DNA from: Merdimmobilis hominis
GTDB lineage: Bacteria > Bacillota > Clostridia > Oscillospirales > Ruminococcaceae
Direction: 5' to 3'
NCBI RefSeq assembly: GCF_900104615.1
Contig: NZ_LT629939.1
Span: 454,290-499,495, forward strand
DNA: 45,206 nt
Positions within the stretch are counted from its first letter, which is position 1, and every line of letters begins with the position of its first letter. Positions 24,384 to 32,615 of the stretch are shown in pieces. Made by a program: the position numbers and the translations under genes. The notes under the pieces are model-generated. The model had not been told where the DNA came from. It saw only the letters and a list, made by a program, of their open reading frames with translations, and searched no databases.

Positions 24384-24412
24384 TTGACATTTTTCGGTTC
24401 CCATTGTACAAT
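24384..24412 (+). promoter_or_regulatory. Near-consensus promoter of trmB
   Basis: -35 TTGACA (24384-24389), 17-bp spacer, -10 TACAAT (24407-24412), 40 nt before the trmB start. Confidence 0.8.
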
Positions 24413-24420
24413 GGGAACCG
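24395..24420. promoter_or_regulatory. Perfect 26-bp palindrome over the trmB -10 box (operator or terminator stem)
   Basis: Left half 24395-24407 is the exact reverse complement of 24408-24420, with the core ATTGTACAAT on the -10 box. It could bind a dimeric repressor. The plus strand runs on with ATTTCTTTTG, so the RNA could also form a terminator-like stem for the gene ending at 24368. The sequence alone does not decide between these. Confidence 0.65.
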
Positions 24421-24451
24421 ATTTCTTTTGATGAAACGAGGCGAAAAACCC

Positions 24452-25129
24452 ATGCGCATGCGCAAAAAGAAAAACCGGGACGCCCGGATGGAGCGGTGCC
24501 AGGCCGTTTGGGTGCGGGAGCCTGCCCTACTTCGGGGCCATTGGCGGGAGCGGTTCCGCCCCGGCTGTGAACTGCGGCTGGAAATCGGCTGTGGAAAGGG
24601 CGCTTTCACCGTCAAAACTGCCCAAAATGAACCGGATGTGTTTTTGGTGGGGCTGGAGCGGTCCCCCGATGCCGCCCTCATTGCCATGGAGCGGGCGATA
24701 GAGGCCGGGCTGACCAACGTCGCCTTTGTCTGCGGGGATGCGGCTTATCTCTCCGACCTGTTTGCCCCCGGCGAAGTGGACCGCATCTACCTCAACTTCA
24801 GCGACCCCTGGCCCAGCAAACGCCACGCCAAACGGCGGCTGACCCATAAAAACTTCCTGATGGGTTATCGCAAGGTGCTCAAAGAGGGCGGGCAAATCCA
24901 CTTTAAAACCGACAACCGCCCCCTGTTCGATTTCTCTCTGGAGGAGTTCCCTGCCGCTGGCTTCACCTTGTCTGAGGTCACCAACGACCTCCACGCCCAA
25001 GGGATCTGCGGCATTATGACCGATTATGAGGCCAAATTCCACAGCGAGGGAGTTCCTATCAACCGCTGCGTTGCCACCATGGGCCCGCTTCCAGAGGCTA
25101 TGCCTTCTACAGAGAAAATACCGGAATAA
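24452..25129 (+). CDS. trmB: tRNA (guanine-N7-)-methyltransferase
   Basis: 225 residues from the ATG at 24452. SAM-binding motif EIGCGKGAF, the family signature 'NFSDPWPSKRHAKRRL', and 'FKTDN' near the end of the Rossmann fold are all present. The enzyme makes m7G46 in the variable loop of many tRNAs. An upstream ATG at 24404 would place the -10 box inside the coding region, so it is rejected. The weak SD (CGAGGCG) sits 9 nt before the chosen start. The gene ends at a bidirectional terminator. Confidence 0.94.
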   Translation: MRMRKKKNRDARMERCQAVWVREPALLRGHWRERFRPGCELRLEIGCGKGAFTVKTAQNEPDVFLVGLERSPDAALIAMERAIEAGLTNVAFVCGDAAYLSDLFAPGEVDRIYLNFSDPWPSKRHAKRRLTHKNFLMGYRKVLKEGGQIHFKTDNRPLFDFSLEEFPAAGFTLSEVTNDLHAQGICGIMTDYEAKFHSEGVPINRCVATMGPLPEAMPSTEKIPE

Positions 25130-25133
25130 ACAC

Positions 25134-25166
25134 AAAAATGGCTCCCCCAATTGGGGGAGCCATTTT
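25134..25166. terminator. Bidirectional terminator between trmB and the first amidohydrolase gene
   Basis: A long perfect stem (arms about 25135-25148 and 25153-25166, AATT loop) flanked by A and T runs on both strands. It lies between convergent genes. Confidence 0.92.
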
Positions 25167-25177
25167 CCAATTCTGTG

Positions 25178-26596
25178 TTAGATTCTGGGTTTGGCATCTT
25201 TGCCAACGGGGCAGATGTACTTGCCGCCGGTGACTTTGACATACTCTTCGTGAGCTTTCTTCAGCATCTCGGGATCTTCCAAGGAATTGATGGTGGCCAG
25301 AGCAATAACTTTGGCTACGCATAAAATCGCCTTGTGGGTGATGGAAGAAGCGCTCTGTGCAGTGATCTGCCAGCTGTGGCCGGGAGTGCCGTTGGCATAG
25401 CAAGCAGCGTTCAACTGAGCGGTGGGGCAGGCGTAGCTGGCATCGCCAACGTCGGTGGAGCCGAAGCCGTAGGAATCGCTCTTCACGTAAGGAGCAACAT
25501 CCTCAATCAGGGCAACACCGCGGTATTTGTCAGGATCGGGGTAGTTGGGAGCCAAACGTTTCAGGGCAGCTTCCTTCTCATTGTCGTTCAGGTCTTTATA
25601 GAAGCTCTCAGCCAAAGCGCGGTCCGCATCGTCAAACTCGGGGCCGCCCACTGCCAGGAAAGCATCGGACAGAACGCCGGACAGAACGTCGTTGGGGACA
25701 TAATCGCACATGCCGGCCGGGAAGTCCATCTCGACGGTGGTTCCGGTGATCAGGGCTGCGCCGCGGGCGATGTCTTTGATTCTCTCAGCAATCTCAAGGA
25801 CTTGTTTAATCTTGGGGGCGCGGATGAAATATTTGGTCTGGGCATGATCCTGCACCACGTTGGGAGCGGGGCCGCCCACATCCTGGTATGCGTAGTGGAT
25901 TCTAGCCTCAGCAATTACATGCTCACGCAGGTAGTTGACGCCGACGTTCATGATCTCGCAGGCATCCAGGGCGCTTCTGCCCAGGTGAGGAGCAGCAGCG
26001 GCATGGGCGGTCTTGCCTTTGAAGGTGAAGTAGGCGCACATATTCGCCAAGCTGCTGGCGGACTGAACGGTATTGCAGTTGCCGGGATGCCAGGTATAGC
26101 AGGCGTCCAGATCATCATAGTAACCGTCTCTCGCCAGGAACATTTTGCCCCAACCAGCTTCTTCAGCAGGGCAGCCGTAATATCTTACTGTACCTTTAAT
26201 GCCATGAGCCTGCATATAGTCTTTTGCCGCAATAGCAGCACCCAGAGCAGCAGCACCCAGTGCGCAGTGGCCGCAGCCATGGCCAGGTCCGCCCGCTTCA
26301 ATGGGGCTATGTACATTTTTGCATGCTTCCTGGCTCAGGGAAGGCAGGGCATCAAACTCGCCCAAGATACCGATGATGGGATGGCCACTGCCATAAGTGC
26401 CGATGAACGCAGTGGAGATGCCGTCAACGTTTTCCTCTACCTCAAAACCCTGCTCTTTCAGAACACGGATCAGCGCCGCAGCGGATTTTTCCTCACGGAA
26501 GTACAGTTCAGGGGTAGCCCAAATCTCGTCGTTCAGGTTAACCAGAACGTCCTTTTTGCCTTCGACTATTTTTTTAATTTCTTCAACTCTAGTCAT
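25178..26596 (-). CDS. M20-family amidohydrolase (AbgB-like), copy 1
   Basis: 472 residues, close to AbgB (p-aminobenzoyl-glutamate hydrolase subunit B). The metal site includes GHGCGH and the EE pair in 'GCPAEEAGWGK', with His in 'TWHPGN'. The dimerisation/lid segment 'KGKTAHAAAAPHLGRSALDA' is typical. These cytoplasmic enzymes cleave amide bonds of N-acyl amino acids or small peptides; the exact substrate is unknown. Its codons look more optimised and AT-richer than those of neighbours (for example frequent AAC, GCT, TCT), suggesting high expression. It has its own promoter at 26645-26673 and a terminator. It is a tandem paralogue of copy 2. Confidence 0.9.
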   Translation of the reverse strand: MTRVEEIKKIVEGKKDVLVNLNDEIWATPELYFREEKSAAALIRVLKEQGFEVEENVDGISTAFIGTYGSGHPIIGILGEFDALPSLSQEACKNVHSPIEAGGPGHGCGHCALGAAALGAAIAAKDYMQAHGIKGTVRYYGCPAEEAGWGKMFLARDGYYDDLDACYTWHPGNCNTVQSASSLANMCAYFTFKGKTAHAAAAPHLGRSALDACEIMNVGVNYLREHVIAEARIHYAYQDVGGPAPNVVQDHAQTKYFIRAPKIKQVLEIAERIKDIARGAALITGTTVEMDFPAGMCDYVPNDVLSGVLSDAFLAVGGPEFDDADRALAESFYKDLNDNEKEAALKRLAPNYPDPDKYRGVALIEDVAPYVKSDSYGFGSTDVGDASYACPTAQLNAACYANGTPGHSWQITAQSASSITHKAILCVAKVIALATINSLEDPEMLKKAHEEYVKVTGGKYICPVGKDAKPRI

Positions 26597-26644
26597 TTGT
26601 GCAATTTCCTCCCTTTCATTTAATTCAGATTTGCTTGTATCTTT

Positions 26645-26673
26645 AGTGTACGGCCTTTTTGTTGAAATGTCAA
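26645..26673 (-). promoter_or_regulatory. Promoter of amidohydrolase copy 1
   Basis: On the minus strand: perfect -35 TTGACA (complement of 26668-26673), 17-bp spacer, -10 TACACT (complement of 26645-26650). Confidence 0.82.
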
Positions 26674-26761
26674 TACAAAATATTTATCGCGTTAATCATT
26701 TTTATTTATTCTGTGATAATAGACGAACTTTAGCACTGTTGATTGTATGTCTTACCCGTAG

Positions 26762-26792
26762 AAAAAATGCCCCCGCATTCCATGCGGAGGCA
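26762..26792 (-). terminator. Terminator of amidohydrolase copy 2
   Basis: TGCCCCCGCAT (26768-26778) pairs with ATGCGGAGGCA (26782-26792), with one wobble pair, followed by six T on the minus strand. It separates the two paralogues into independent transcripts. Confidence 0.88.
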
Positions 26793-26808
26793 CTTGTTTT
26801 TTACAAAA

Positions 26809-28233
26809 TTACAGCAGGGGTACCACGTCATCCGGCACAGGGCAGATGTATTTCCCACCTGCCAGTTTATTGAATTCCGCCCGGGCTGCCTGGAGGGTCT
26901 CGGGGTCCTCCATTACGTTGACCGAGGCTAGGGCCATGGCCTTTGCCGCGGCCAAGAGGCCTTTGTGGGCGATAGAGGAGCCGCACTGGGCGGTTACCTG
27001 CCAAGAGTGGCCAGGGGTCCCATTGGCATAACAGGCCGCGTTGAGCTGGGCGGTAGGGCAGGCATAGCTGACATCTCCCACGTCGGTGGAACCGGGCTGC
27101 ACATAGTCGGTTTTGACAAAGGGTGCTACCTCTTCCACGAGAGGTGCCGTGCGGTATGTGTCAATCTGCTCGGGGGTGTACTGGGGGCGAAGCCGCTTGA
27201 GGGAAGCTTCCACTTCGTCGTCGCTGTAGCCCTTGCGGAACTGGGCAGCCAAAGCCCTGTCGGCGTCGTCAAACTCCGGGGCCCCAGTGGCAAGAAAAGC
27301 GTCGGATAGGGCTTTGCTCAGCACCGTGTTGGGCTGGTAATCGCACAGGCCGTCCGAAATCTGGATCTCCAGCTCGGTGCCGGTGATGAGGGCTGCGCCG
27401 CGGGCGATGTCCTTCACCCGCTCACAGAGGGCCAGCACCTGGGAGACCCGGGGAGAGCGCATATAGTAGAACACACAGGCGTGGTCCTGCACCACATTGG
27501 GGGCGGGACCACCCACATCGGTGTAAGCATAGTGGACCCGCTCTTCGGGGAGCATATGCTCCCGCAGGTAGTTGGTACCCACGCTCATGATCTCGCAGGC
27601 ATCCAGGGCGCTGCGGCCCAGGTGGGGAGCTGCTGCCGCGTGGGCGGTCTTCCCTTTGAATTTAAAGAAGATGCACACATTGGCAAGGCTGCTGATGCCC
27701 CAAACCGAGTTGGCGTTGCCGGGGTGCCAAGTAAAGGCGGCATCCAGATGGTCAAAGCAACCCTCCCGCGCCATAAACATCTTGCCACTGCCGGTCTCCT
27801 CGCCGGGGCAGCCATAGTATTCAATAGTGCCTTTAAGGCCGTTTTTCTCCATGTATTCCTTGACGGCGATGACAGCCCCCAGGGAGCCCGCCCCCAAGGC
27901 GTTGTGCCCACATCCGTGGCCATTGCCCCCGGCGACCAGCTCGTCGTGATGGGTGCATCCAGGCTTCTGGCTCAGGGAGGGCAGGGCGTCATATTCGCCC
28001 AGAATGCCCACCGCCGGGTGGCCGCTTCCAAATACCCCTTTAAAAGCAGTGGGGATACCGCCCAACCCGGTGGTCACCTCAAATCCCTCCGCCTTAAGAG
28101 CGGCGATGATGGCATCGGCGGATTTTGTCTCTTGGAAGCCCAGTTCCGCGGCCTCCCACACTTTCATGCTGGTGTCGATGATCAAGTCCTTTTTATCTTC
28201 GACAAATTGTTTGATCTGTGCGACTTTATCCAA
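26809..28233 (-). CDS. M20-family amidohydrolase (AbgB-like), copy 2
   Basis: 474 residues, strongly similar to copy 1 along its whole length: the same GHGCGH, 'CPGEETGSGK', 'TWHPGN' and 'KGKTAHAAAAPHLGRSALDACEI' (core KTAHAAAAPHLGRSALD) blocks, and the same C-terminal 'GKYICPV'. One visible difference is CTHHDELVAGGNGHGCGH before the metal motif versus CKNVHSPIEAGGPGHGCGH in copy 1, so substrate preference may differ. It starts with TTG at 28233, preceded by AGGAGG at 9 nt. It has its own promoter and terminator, so the pair is not one operon. Confidence 0.9.
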   Translation of the reverse strand: MDKVAQIKQFVEDKKDLIIDTSMKVWEAAELGFQETKSADAIIAALKAEGFEVTTGLGGIPTAFKGVFGSGHPAVGILGEYDALPSLSQKPGCTHHDELVAGGNGHGCGHNALGAGSLGAVIAVKEYMEKNGLKGTIEYYGCPGEETGSGKMFMAREGCFDHLDAAFTWHPGNANSVWGISSLANVCIFFKFKGKTAHAAAAPHLGRSALDACEIMSVGTNYLREHMLPEERVHYAYTDVGGPAPNVVQDHACVFYYMRSPRVSQVLALCERVKDIARGAALITGTELEIQISDGLCDYQPNTVLSKALSDAFLATGAPEFDDADRALAAQFRKGYSDDEVEASLKRLRPQYTPEQIDTYRTAPLVEEVAPFVKTDYVQPGSTDVGDVSYACPTAQLNAACYANGTPGHSWQVTAQCGSSIAHKGLLAAAKAMALASVNVMEDPETLQAARAEFNKLAGGKYICPVPDDVVPLL

Positions 28234-28281
28234 CTCTTGTTTCCTCCTATCCCAACCCTGGTTATTGTTGAATTACTATAC

Positions 28282-28310
28282 ATTTTAAACGCATAAACTT
28301 TCAAAGTCAA
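28282..28310 (-). promoter_or_regulatory. Promoter of amidohydrolase copy 2
   Basis: On the minus strand: -35 TTGACT (complement of 28305-28310), 17-bp spacer, -10 TAAAAT (complement of 28282-28287). Confidence 0.75.
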
Positions 28311-28342
28311 TAGCTGAAACCCAGAAGTCCATAGGATTTTAG

Positions 28343-28371
28343 TTGCGGAATCTGTCAGAAACTGCTAGAAT
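28343..28371 (+). promoter_or_regulatory. Promoter of the ZIP transporter gene
   Basis: -35 TTGCGG (28343-28348), 17-bp spacer, -10 TAGAAT (28366-28371). It implies a leader of about 170 nt, in which I see no known metal riboswitch. Confidence 0.5.
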
Positions 28372-28548
28372 GGGAAACAGAAATGATAGCCTAGGCTCAC
28401 ATTTGGGAATATCTGGAGATTAGAAAGGGTGGTTCTGCGGCCTCCCCCTGCTCCTGCTAAGGTGGACACGCCCCCTTTTCTAGGGATTTTCCAGCCTTTT
28501 CCCAGGTGAGGCAACGGCGGATTCCATTGGCGGAGGAGATGTTATTCT

Positions 28549-29328
28549 GTGCTAGAGACCCTTTTGATATCCTGTGCGGCGGGGGTGATTGGAACCGGAA
28601 CCGGCGGGGTGATCGGCCTCTTATTGGGGGAGAGCTCCAAGCGGTCGATGAGCTATCTGCTGTCCTTTGCTTCAGGTGTGATGGTCAGCATCGTGTGTTT
28701 TGACCTGATCCCCGAATCCCTGGAGCTGGCCAGCCTCTCTACTGTGGTGGTCAGCATCATCTTGGGCGCGGTGATCGTCCAGTTCCTCAACGCCCTCATC
28801 GACCGGCTCTCCCGCACCCCCGAAACTCATGTGGAATTGGAGGAGCTCCACCACCAGGAGGAGATCCTCAACCCCCAGCGGAAGCAGTCGATGCTGATGT
28901 CCGGCCTTGTGATGTTTGCCGCCATCTCGCTGCACAACCTGCCGGAGGGGATGGCCATTGGCTCTGGGGCCAGCCATGACGCCCAGATGGGGCTGACCCT
29001 GGCCGTGCTGATTGCGCTGCACAACATCCCTGAGGGGATGAGCATCGGCGTCCCGCTGATCGCCGGCGGTATGGCCAAGTGGAAGGCAGTGCTGCTCACC
29101 GCCCTCTCCGGCGCGCCGACATTGGTAGGCGGGGCCTTGGGTGCCTACCTGGGCAGCGGTGGAGATGCATTGGTAGCCATCTCCCTAGCCCTGGCCGCTG
29201 GGGCGATGCTGTATGTCACCTACTGTGAAATCCTGCCTCAGGTCATCCTGCTCAACCAGGAGCGGGGACCGGCGGTGTTCACCATCATGGGAATCATCCT
29301 AGGTCTTTTGATGGTCCACGCGTTGTAA
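28549..29328 (+). CDS. ZIP-family divalent metal transporter (ZupT-like)
   Basis: 259 residues with eight helices. Helices 4 and 5 carry the metal-site motifs 'HNLPEGMAIG' and 'HNIPEGMSIG', the hallmark of ZIP/ZupT permeases, which import Zn2+ and other divalent metals. A short charged loop (about 95-118, with several His and Glu) lies before helix 4. The start is GTG at 28549 with GGAGGA 11 nt upstream, a slightly long spacing. It is monocistronic with a strong terminator. Confidence 0.92.
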   Translation: MLETLLISCAAGVIGTGTGGVIGLLLGESSKRSMSYLLSFASGVMVSIVCFDLIPESLELASLSTVVVSIILGAVIVQFLNALIDRLSRTPETHVELEELHHQEEILNPQRKQSMLMSGLVMFAAISLHNLPEGMAIGSGASHDAQMGLTLAVLIALHNIPEGMSIGVPLIAGGMAKWKAVLLTALSGAPTLVGGALGAYLGSGGDALVAISLALAAGAMLYVTYCEILPQVILLNQERGPAVFTIMGIILGLLMVHAL

Positions 29329-29346
29329 TTCTTTTTCCGTTGTACC

Positions 29347-29388
29347 AAAGGGCGGAGCCTTCGACTATCGAAGGCTCCGCCCTTTTTA
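29347..29388. terminator. Bidirectional terminator after the ZIP and MscS genes
   Basis: A long perfect stem (arms 29347-29364 and 29368-29385, 3-nt loop) with A run before and T run after. It serves the ZIP gene on the plus strand and probably the mscS-type gene on the minus strand. Confidence 0.9.
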
Positions 29389-29509
29389 TAACTTTTCTAC
29401 AATCGGAAACATTTCGTCTAGGCGATTTGACGCCAGTCCACCCAACTAGGCCCGCACCCACCCAAACAACCGAAAACAGAACTCCCTCCATATCGCTTGC
29501 CTGCCGGTT

Positions 29510-30445
29510 TTACACAGGGGGATTTTCCTGGGGAGGGGGGAGGATCACCTCTGCCCTGCCCGCCTGGGAGTTCTCTGGCGAGACATACAGGGAGGGAATG
29601 ACAAACCCAGCCTGATCCAGTGCCCTTTTTATGGCGAGGCGCAGCCCTCGTTCCAGCGCCCAGAACTGCATGGGTTTTGCCCGGCACATCACCCCGATCT
29701 CCACTCCTAGGTTGGTAAATCCGGTGATTCCCCGAACCGCAGGGGGTTCCGCAACCAATTCTTCATGGTCGCTGGCAAATTGGGTGATGGCCTCCTGGAT
29801 GCAGTCCATCGCCTGCTGGGCGTCGTCTTCATATCGGATGAGGACGGTCACCAAAGCTAGGCAATTCCCCCTGGAGTAGTTAATCACCCGGTTGATGGTT
29901 CCGTTGGGGATGATGATCTGCTCCCCGCGGAAGGTGCGCAGATAGGTCACCCGCATAGCAGTGGCCTCCACCGTCCCCTCCACCGTGTCCAGCTTGATGT
30001 AATCCCCAACGGAGAATTGGTTTTCAAACATCATAAAGAAGCCCGTTGCCACATCCTTCACCAGGCTTTGGGCGCCAATGCCGATGGCAAGGCTTCCGAC
30101 GCCGGCGGTGACCAGCAGGTTTCCCATATAATCCCCTACGCCCAGCTGCCCCAACACCAGCAAGAACGCCACAAAATAAACGGTATACCGGGCCACGCTG
30201 CGCACCAAGGTCATCATGGTGTCCACCCGGCGGCCCTGCTGCTCGCTTCGGTGGTACCTCTTGCTGTCAATCACCCGCTTGGTCTGGCGGGAAATCAGGT
30301 TGAGAACCACCCGCGCCAAAAAGAGAATTAACAGAATGAGGAACGCCTTCCACAAAAGCGTCCCCAAATTGTCCCCCAAATACAGCAGAAGATCATCCAA
30401 ATGGGCTTTAAACTGCTCGCCGACGTTTACAGCTGACAGCTGCAT
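29510..30445 (-). CDS. Small-conductance mechanosensitive channel (MscS family)
   Basis: 311 residues. Three N-terminal helices include the pore helix 'TAGVGSLAIGIGAQSLVKD', followed by the beta domain 'FENQFSVGDYIKLD' and 'IPNGTINRVINYSRG', the MscS core. The C-terminus is short with a Pro-rich tail. Such channels open under hypo-osmotic shock to release solutes. The ATG at 30445 is chosen because GGAGG lies 8 nt upstream; the longer GTG version would translate the SD. mntP lies upstream on the same strand with 42 nt between them, so they may be cotranscribed. Confidence 0.92.
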   Translation of the reverse strand: MQLSAVNVGEQFKAHLDDLLLYLGDNLGTLLWKAFLILLILFLARVVLNLISRQTKRVIDSKRYHRSEQQGRRVDTMMTLVRSVARYTVYFVAFLLVLGQLGVGDYMGNLLVTAGVGSLAIGIGAQSLVKDVATGFFMMFENQFSVGDYIKLDTVEGTVEATAMRVTYLRTFRGEQIIIPNGTINRVINYSRGNCLALVTVLIRYEDDAQQAMDCIQEAITQFASDHEELVAEPPAVRGITGFTNLGVEIGVMCRAKPMQFWALERGLRLAIKRALDQAGFVIPSLYVSPENSQAGRAEVILPPPQENPPV

Positions 30446-30487
30446 ACCATACCCCTCCTTTCCCACACAGCTAGACTTAGATGAGTC

Positions 30488-31066
30488 CTAGCCAACGGTG
30501 TGTTCCAACCATATTTTAATCCCGGTCAGGATGAGGATCACCCCGCCGAAAATCTCTGCCCGCTCCTTGAGGAGCCCGCCGAACTGGCGGCCGATAAAAA
30601 AGCCCGCTAGGCAGCACCAAAAGGTAACCGCCCCAATGGCCAGCGCCGCCGGAAGGATTTCCACCTCCAGCATGGCAAACCCAATCCCCACTGCCAAAGC
30701 GTCAATGCTGGTGGCAACCGCCTGGAGAAGAAGTGTCCCCCAGCGGAACACCCGCGGATGGCTCACCTGGGGATTGCGCAGTTCCGCAATCCCCTCCTTC
30801 ACCATTTTGCCGCCGATGCCTCCCAGCAACAGCAGCGCCATCCAGTGATCCAGCTGTTTGGCTGGCTGGGAAAACCCCTGCCCAAGCAAAAAGCCCAGAA
30901 CTGGCATCATCCCTTGGAAGAGGCCGAAGGCCCCCGCGGTATACAGGCCATGGCGTCCCCTGCTCCCCTTGAGGCAGAGCCCATTAGTGACCGAAACGGC
31001 AAAGGCGTCCATGGAGAGGCCAAGCGCCGTCAAAAACAACAACAGCAATCCCAACGATTGTTCCAC
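30488..31066 (-). CDS. mntP: Putative manganese efflux pump MntP
   Basis: About 192 residues with six helices in two repeats. The twin motifs 'LSMDAFAVSVTNGL' and 'ATSIDALAVGIGFAML' hold the conserved Asp residues of MntP exporters. The start is uncertain. Family members begin 12-15 residues before the first motif, so the GTG at 31066 is used. An ATG at 31117 in frame has no SD, and a GGAGG inside the extra segment is followed only by an ATC at the right distance. The leader (31145-31181) has mutually exclusive hairpins. MscS follows. Confidence 0.85.
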   Translation of the reverse strand: MEQSLGLLLLFLTALGLSMDAFAVSVTNGLCLKGSRGRHGLYTAGAFGLFQGMMPVLGFLLGQGFSQPAKQLDHWMALLLLGGIGGKMVKEGIAELRNPQVSHPRVFRWGTLLLQAVATSIDALAVGIGFAMLEVEILPAALAIGAVTFWCCLAGFFIGRQFGGLLKERAEIFGGVILILTGIKIWLEHTVG

Positions 31067-31144
31067 ACCTTCCCGATGATATTCCCCGATGAAGATTCCT
31101 CCCTCGGCTTTTTTCATGTATATGTGGAACGGTTAAGATCTAGG

Positions 31145-31181
31145 TTTCCCCTTAGAGCCCCCCGGGGAAAAGATTTTCCCC
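31145..31181 (-). promoter_or_regulatory. Alternative hairpins in the mntP leader (possible attenuator)
   Basis: On the minus strand GGGGAAAA (complement of 31174-31181), TTTTCCCC (31164-31171) and GGGGAAA (31145-31151) occur in order. The middle segment can pair with either flank, giving two exclusive structures shortly before the coding region. I do not see the core bases of the yybP-ykoY manganese riboswitch. Confidence 0.35.
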
Positions 31182-31346
31182 ATCCCGCACAGAGAGTTGC
31201 CTCTGCTATAGGGCCCTAAAGCCTTAAAACAAGTGGAATAGCCCTGTGAAAATCGGCCTATCCTCTTTTTAAACCTGGATGGGATCCATGGCTCGCCTCG
31301 GGTCACCTCCGCAGGGATGTCCCAAACCTGTGGCAGTAAACCAAGG

Positions 31347-31552
31347 ATTTCTTCCCCAAGGATCGCCTTGCGGCAATAATGCCTCAAAGCCTGCACAGAC
31401 CGGAAACATTCCGATGCCGCTTTGCGGCGGGAGGGCGGCCCCTCAAAATTGCGTGCCACTGTGTGGCAGGAAGCAATTTTGTGCATGTTACAAGCGGCGC
31501 TTGTAACAATGGAGAGAGAATTTCTTCCCCAATGATCGCTTTGCGATCATTG
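31347..31552. repeat. Palindrome-rich intergenic cluster (two direct repeats, four further hairpins)
   Basis: Two similar copies begin ATTTCTTCCCCAA at 31347 and 31520, each running into a stem with a GATCGC(C/T)TTGCG core. Between them are GCCGC-TTT-GCGGC (31416-31428), a nested stem with outer arms CAAAATTGC/GCAATTTTG (31444-31452, 31473-31481) and inner TGCCAC/GTGGCA, and TGTTACAAGC/GCTTGTAACA (31486-31495, 31499-31508). The final stem CAATGATCGC/GCGATCATTG (31530-31552) is perfect. No SD-preceded gene is seen. This looks like a dispersed palindromic repeat or a folded RNA. Confidence 0.6.
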
Positions 31553-31660
31553 TACCACAAAACCGGAGTCGCTGTCGAATGATTTTCTCATAGATTGTTT
31601 TCTTTTCCCCGGTGGAAAGGATACGACTTGTTCATAGTTTCTTCATCAATTTTGGACCAA

Positions 31661-31676
31661 TTTATTGTACAATAAA
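31661..31676 (+). promoter_or_regulatory. 16-bp palindrome containing a -10 box before the DUF5685 gene
   Basis: TTTATTGTACAATAAA is a perfect palindrome centred on the -10 TACAAT (31668-31673). The -35 region is weak. The ATTGTACAAT core is the same as at the trmB promoter. Confidence 0.45.
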
Positions 31677-31739
31677 TACATTCCTCACCTTGAAATTTTG
31701 GTATTCCTGGCCCTTTTGGGCCTGTTGGGAGTTTTCTAT

Positions 31740-32615
31740 TTGTTTGGATACATCAAACCCTTTCAGCCCGAACTGAAGATTGCAGAGTTTGACACCTACA
31801 AAGCCGTTTACTGCGGTTTGTGCAAACAGCTGGGTCGTTCGTTTGGGCCTTTTTCCCGCTTGACCCTTAGTTACGACTTCACCTTTTTGGCCATGCTTGG
31901 CATGGGCCTTACAGAGGACGAGCCCTCTTGGTCCCGCCAGCGGTGTTTTGTGAACCCCCTGAAGAAAAAAGCCTGCTTCTTCCCCTGCGGCGGCCTTTCT
32001 TTTGCCGCCGACGCGGCGATGATTATGTTCTACCACAAGGTGCGGGACAATATGGCAGACGATGGCCTCAAAGGCCGCATCCTGGGCTATCTTGTCCTTC
32101 CGTTTGTGGGGCGCGCACGCAAAAAAGCGATGGTAAACCACCCGGAAGTGGACACAATACTGGGGGAAACCATGGCGCGGCAACAGGCTTTGGAAGCGGC
32201 AGGCTGTTCTTCGGTGGACGAGGCCAGTGAACCAACCGCCATTTTTTTAGCCCGCCTTTTTGAGATGCAGGGGCCAGATGAGCTTTCCCGCCGGGTGCTG
32301 TACCGGCTGGGGTACCTTATGGGCCGGTATGTCTATCTTTGCGACGCGTTGGACGACATCGAATCCGATTTAAAAAAGCATCGCTACAACCCCTTCATCC
32401 TGGCAGAGGGGCTGACTGCTGGGGATGAGGAAAAAACCGCTGCTGTCCGGCGCCAGGCGGTGGGTTCCTTATACCTCACCATCGCCGAGGCATGCAAAGC
32501 CATCGATCTATTGGAATTTACCCGGTTTGGTCCCATTTTATCCAATGTGGTCCACCTGGGGATGAAAAACAGCGTCAACCAAATTATTATGAAACGGAGG
32601 CAGAAGGATGAGTGA
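31740..32615 (+). CDS. DUF5685 family protein
   Basis: 291 residues starting with TTG at 31740, because the family begins (M)FGYxxPxxPELKIxEFxxYKxxYCGLC and GGGAG lies 8 nt upstream; a start at 31665 would add residues that do not fit. Conserved blocks: 'YCGLCKQLG', '[13 protein letters not shown]', '[26 protein letters not shown]' (core [16 protein letters not shown]), '[18 protein letters not shown]'. The Asp-rich DALDDIESD helix recalls all-alpha isoprenoid-synthase folds, but that is only a resemblance; function is unknown. It overlaps the J-domain gene by 8 nt, suggesting linked roles. Confidence 0.82.
   Translation: MFGYIKPFQPELKIAEFDTYKAVYCGLCKQLGRSFGPFSRLTLSYDFTFLAMLGMGLTEDEPSWSRQRCFVNPLKKKACFFPCGGLSFAADAAMIMFYHKVRDNMADDGLKGRILGYLVLPFVGRARKKAMVNHPEVDTILGETMARQQALEAAGCSSVDEASEPTAIFLARLFEMQGPDELSRRVLYRLGYLMGRYVYLCDALDDIESDLKKHRYNPFILAEGLTAGDEEKTAAVRRQAVGSLYLTIAEACKAIDLLEFTRFGPILSNVVHLGMKNSVNQIIMKRRQKDE

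Noticed and set aside
31118-31340. yybP-ykoY manganese riboswitch before mntP
   Set aside because: It was expected from gene identity, but I could not find the conserved core segments; only simple alternative hairpins are seen.
31133-31486. A 117-codon minus-strand frame across the palindromic region
   Set aside because: It has no SD and its codons follow the hairpin repeats, so it more likely reflects the repeat sequence than a protein.
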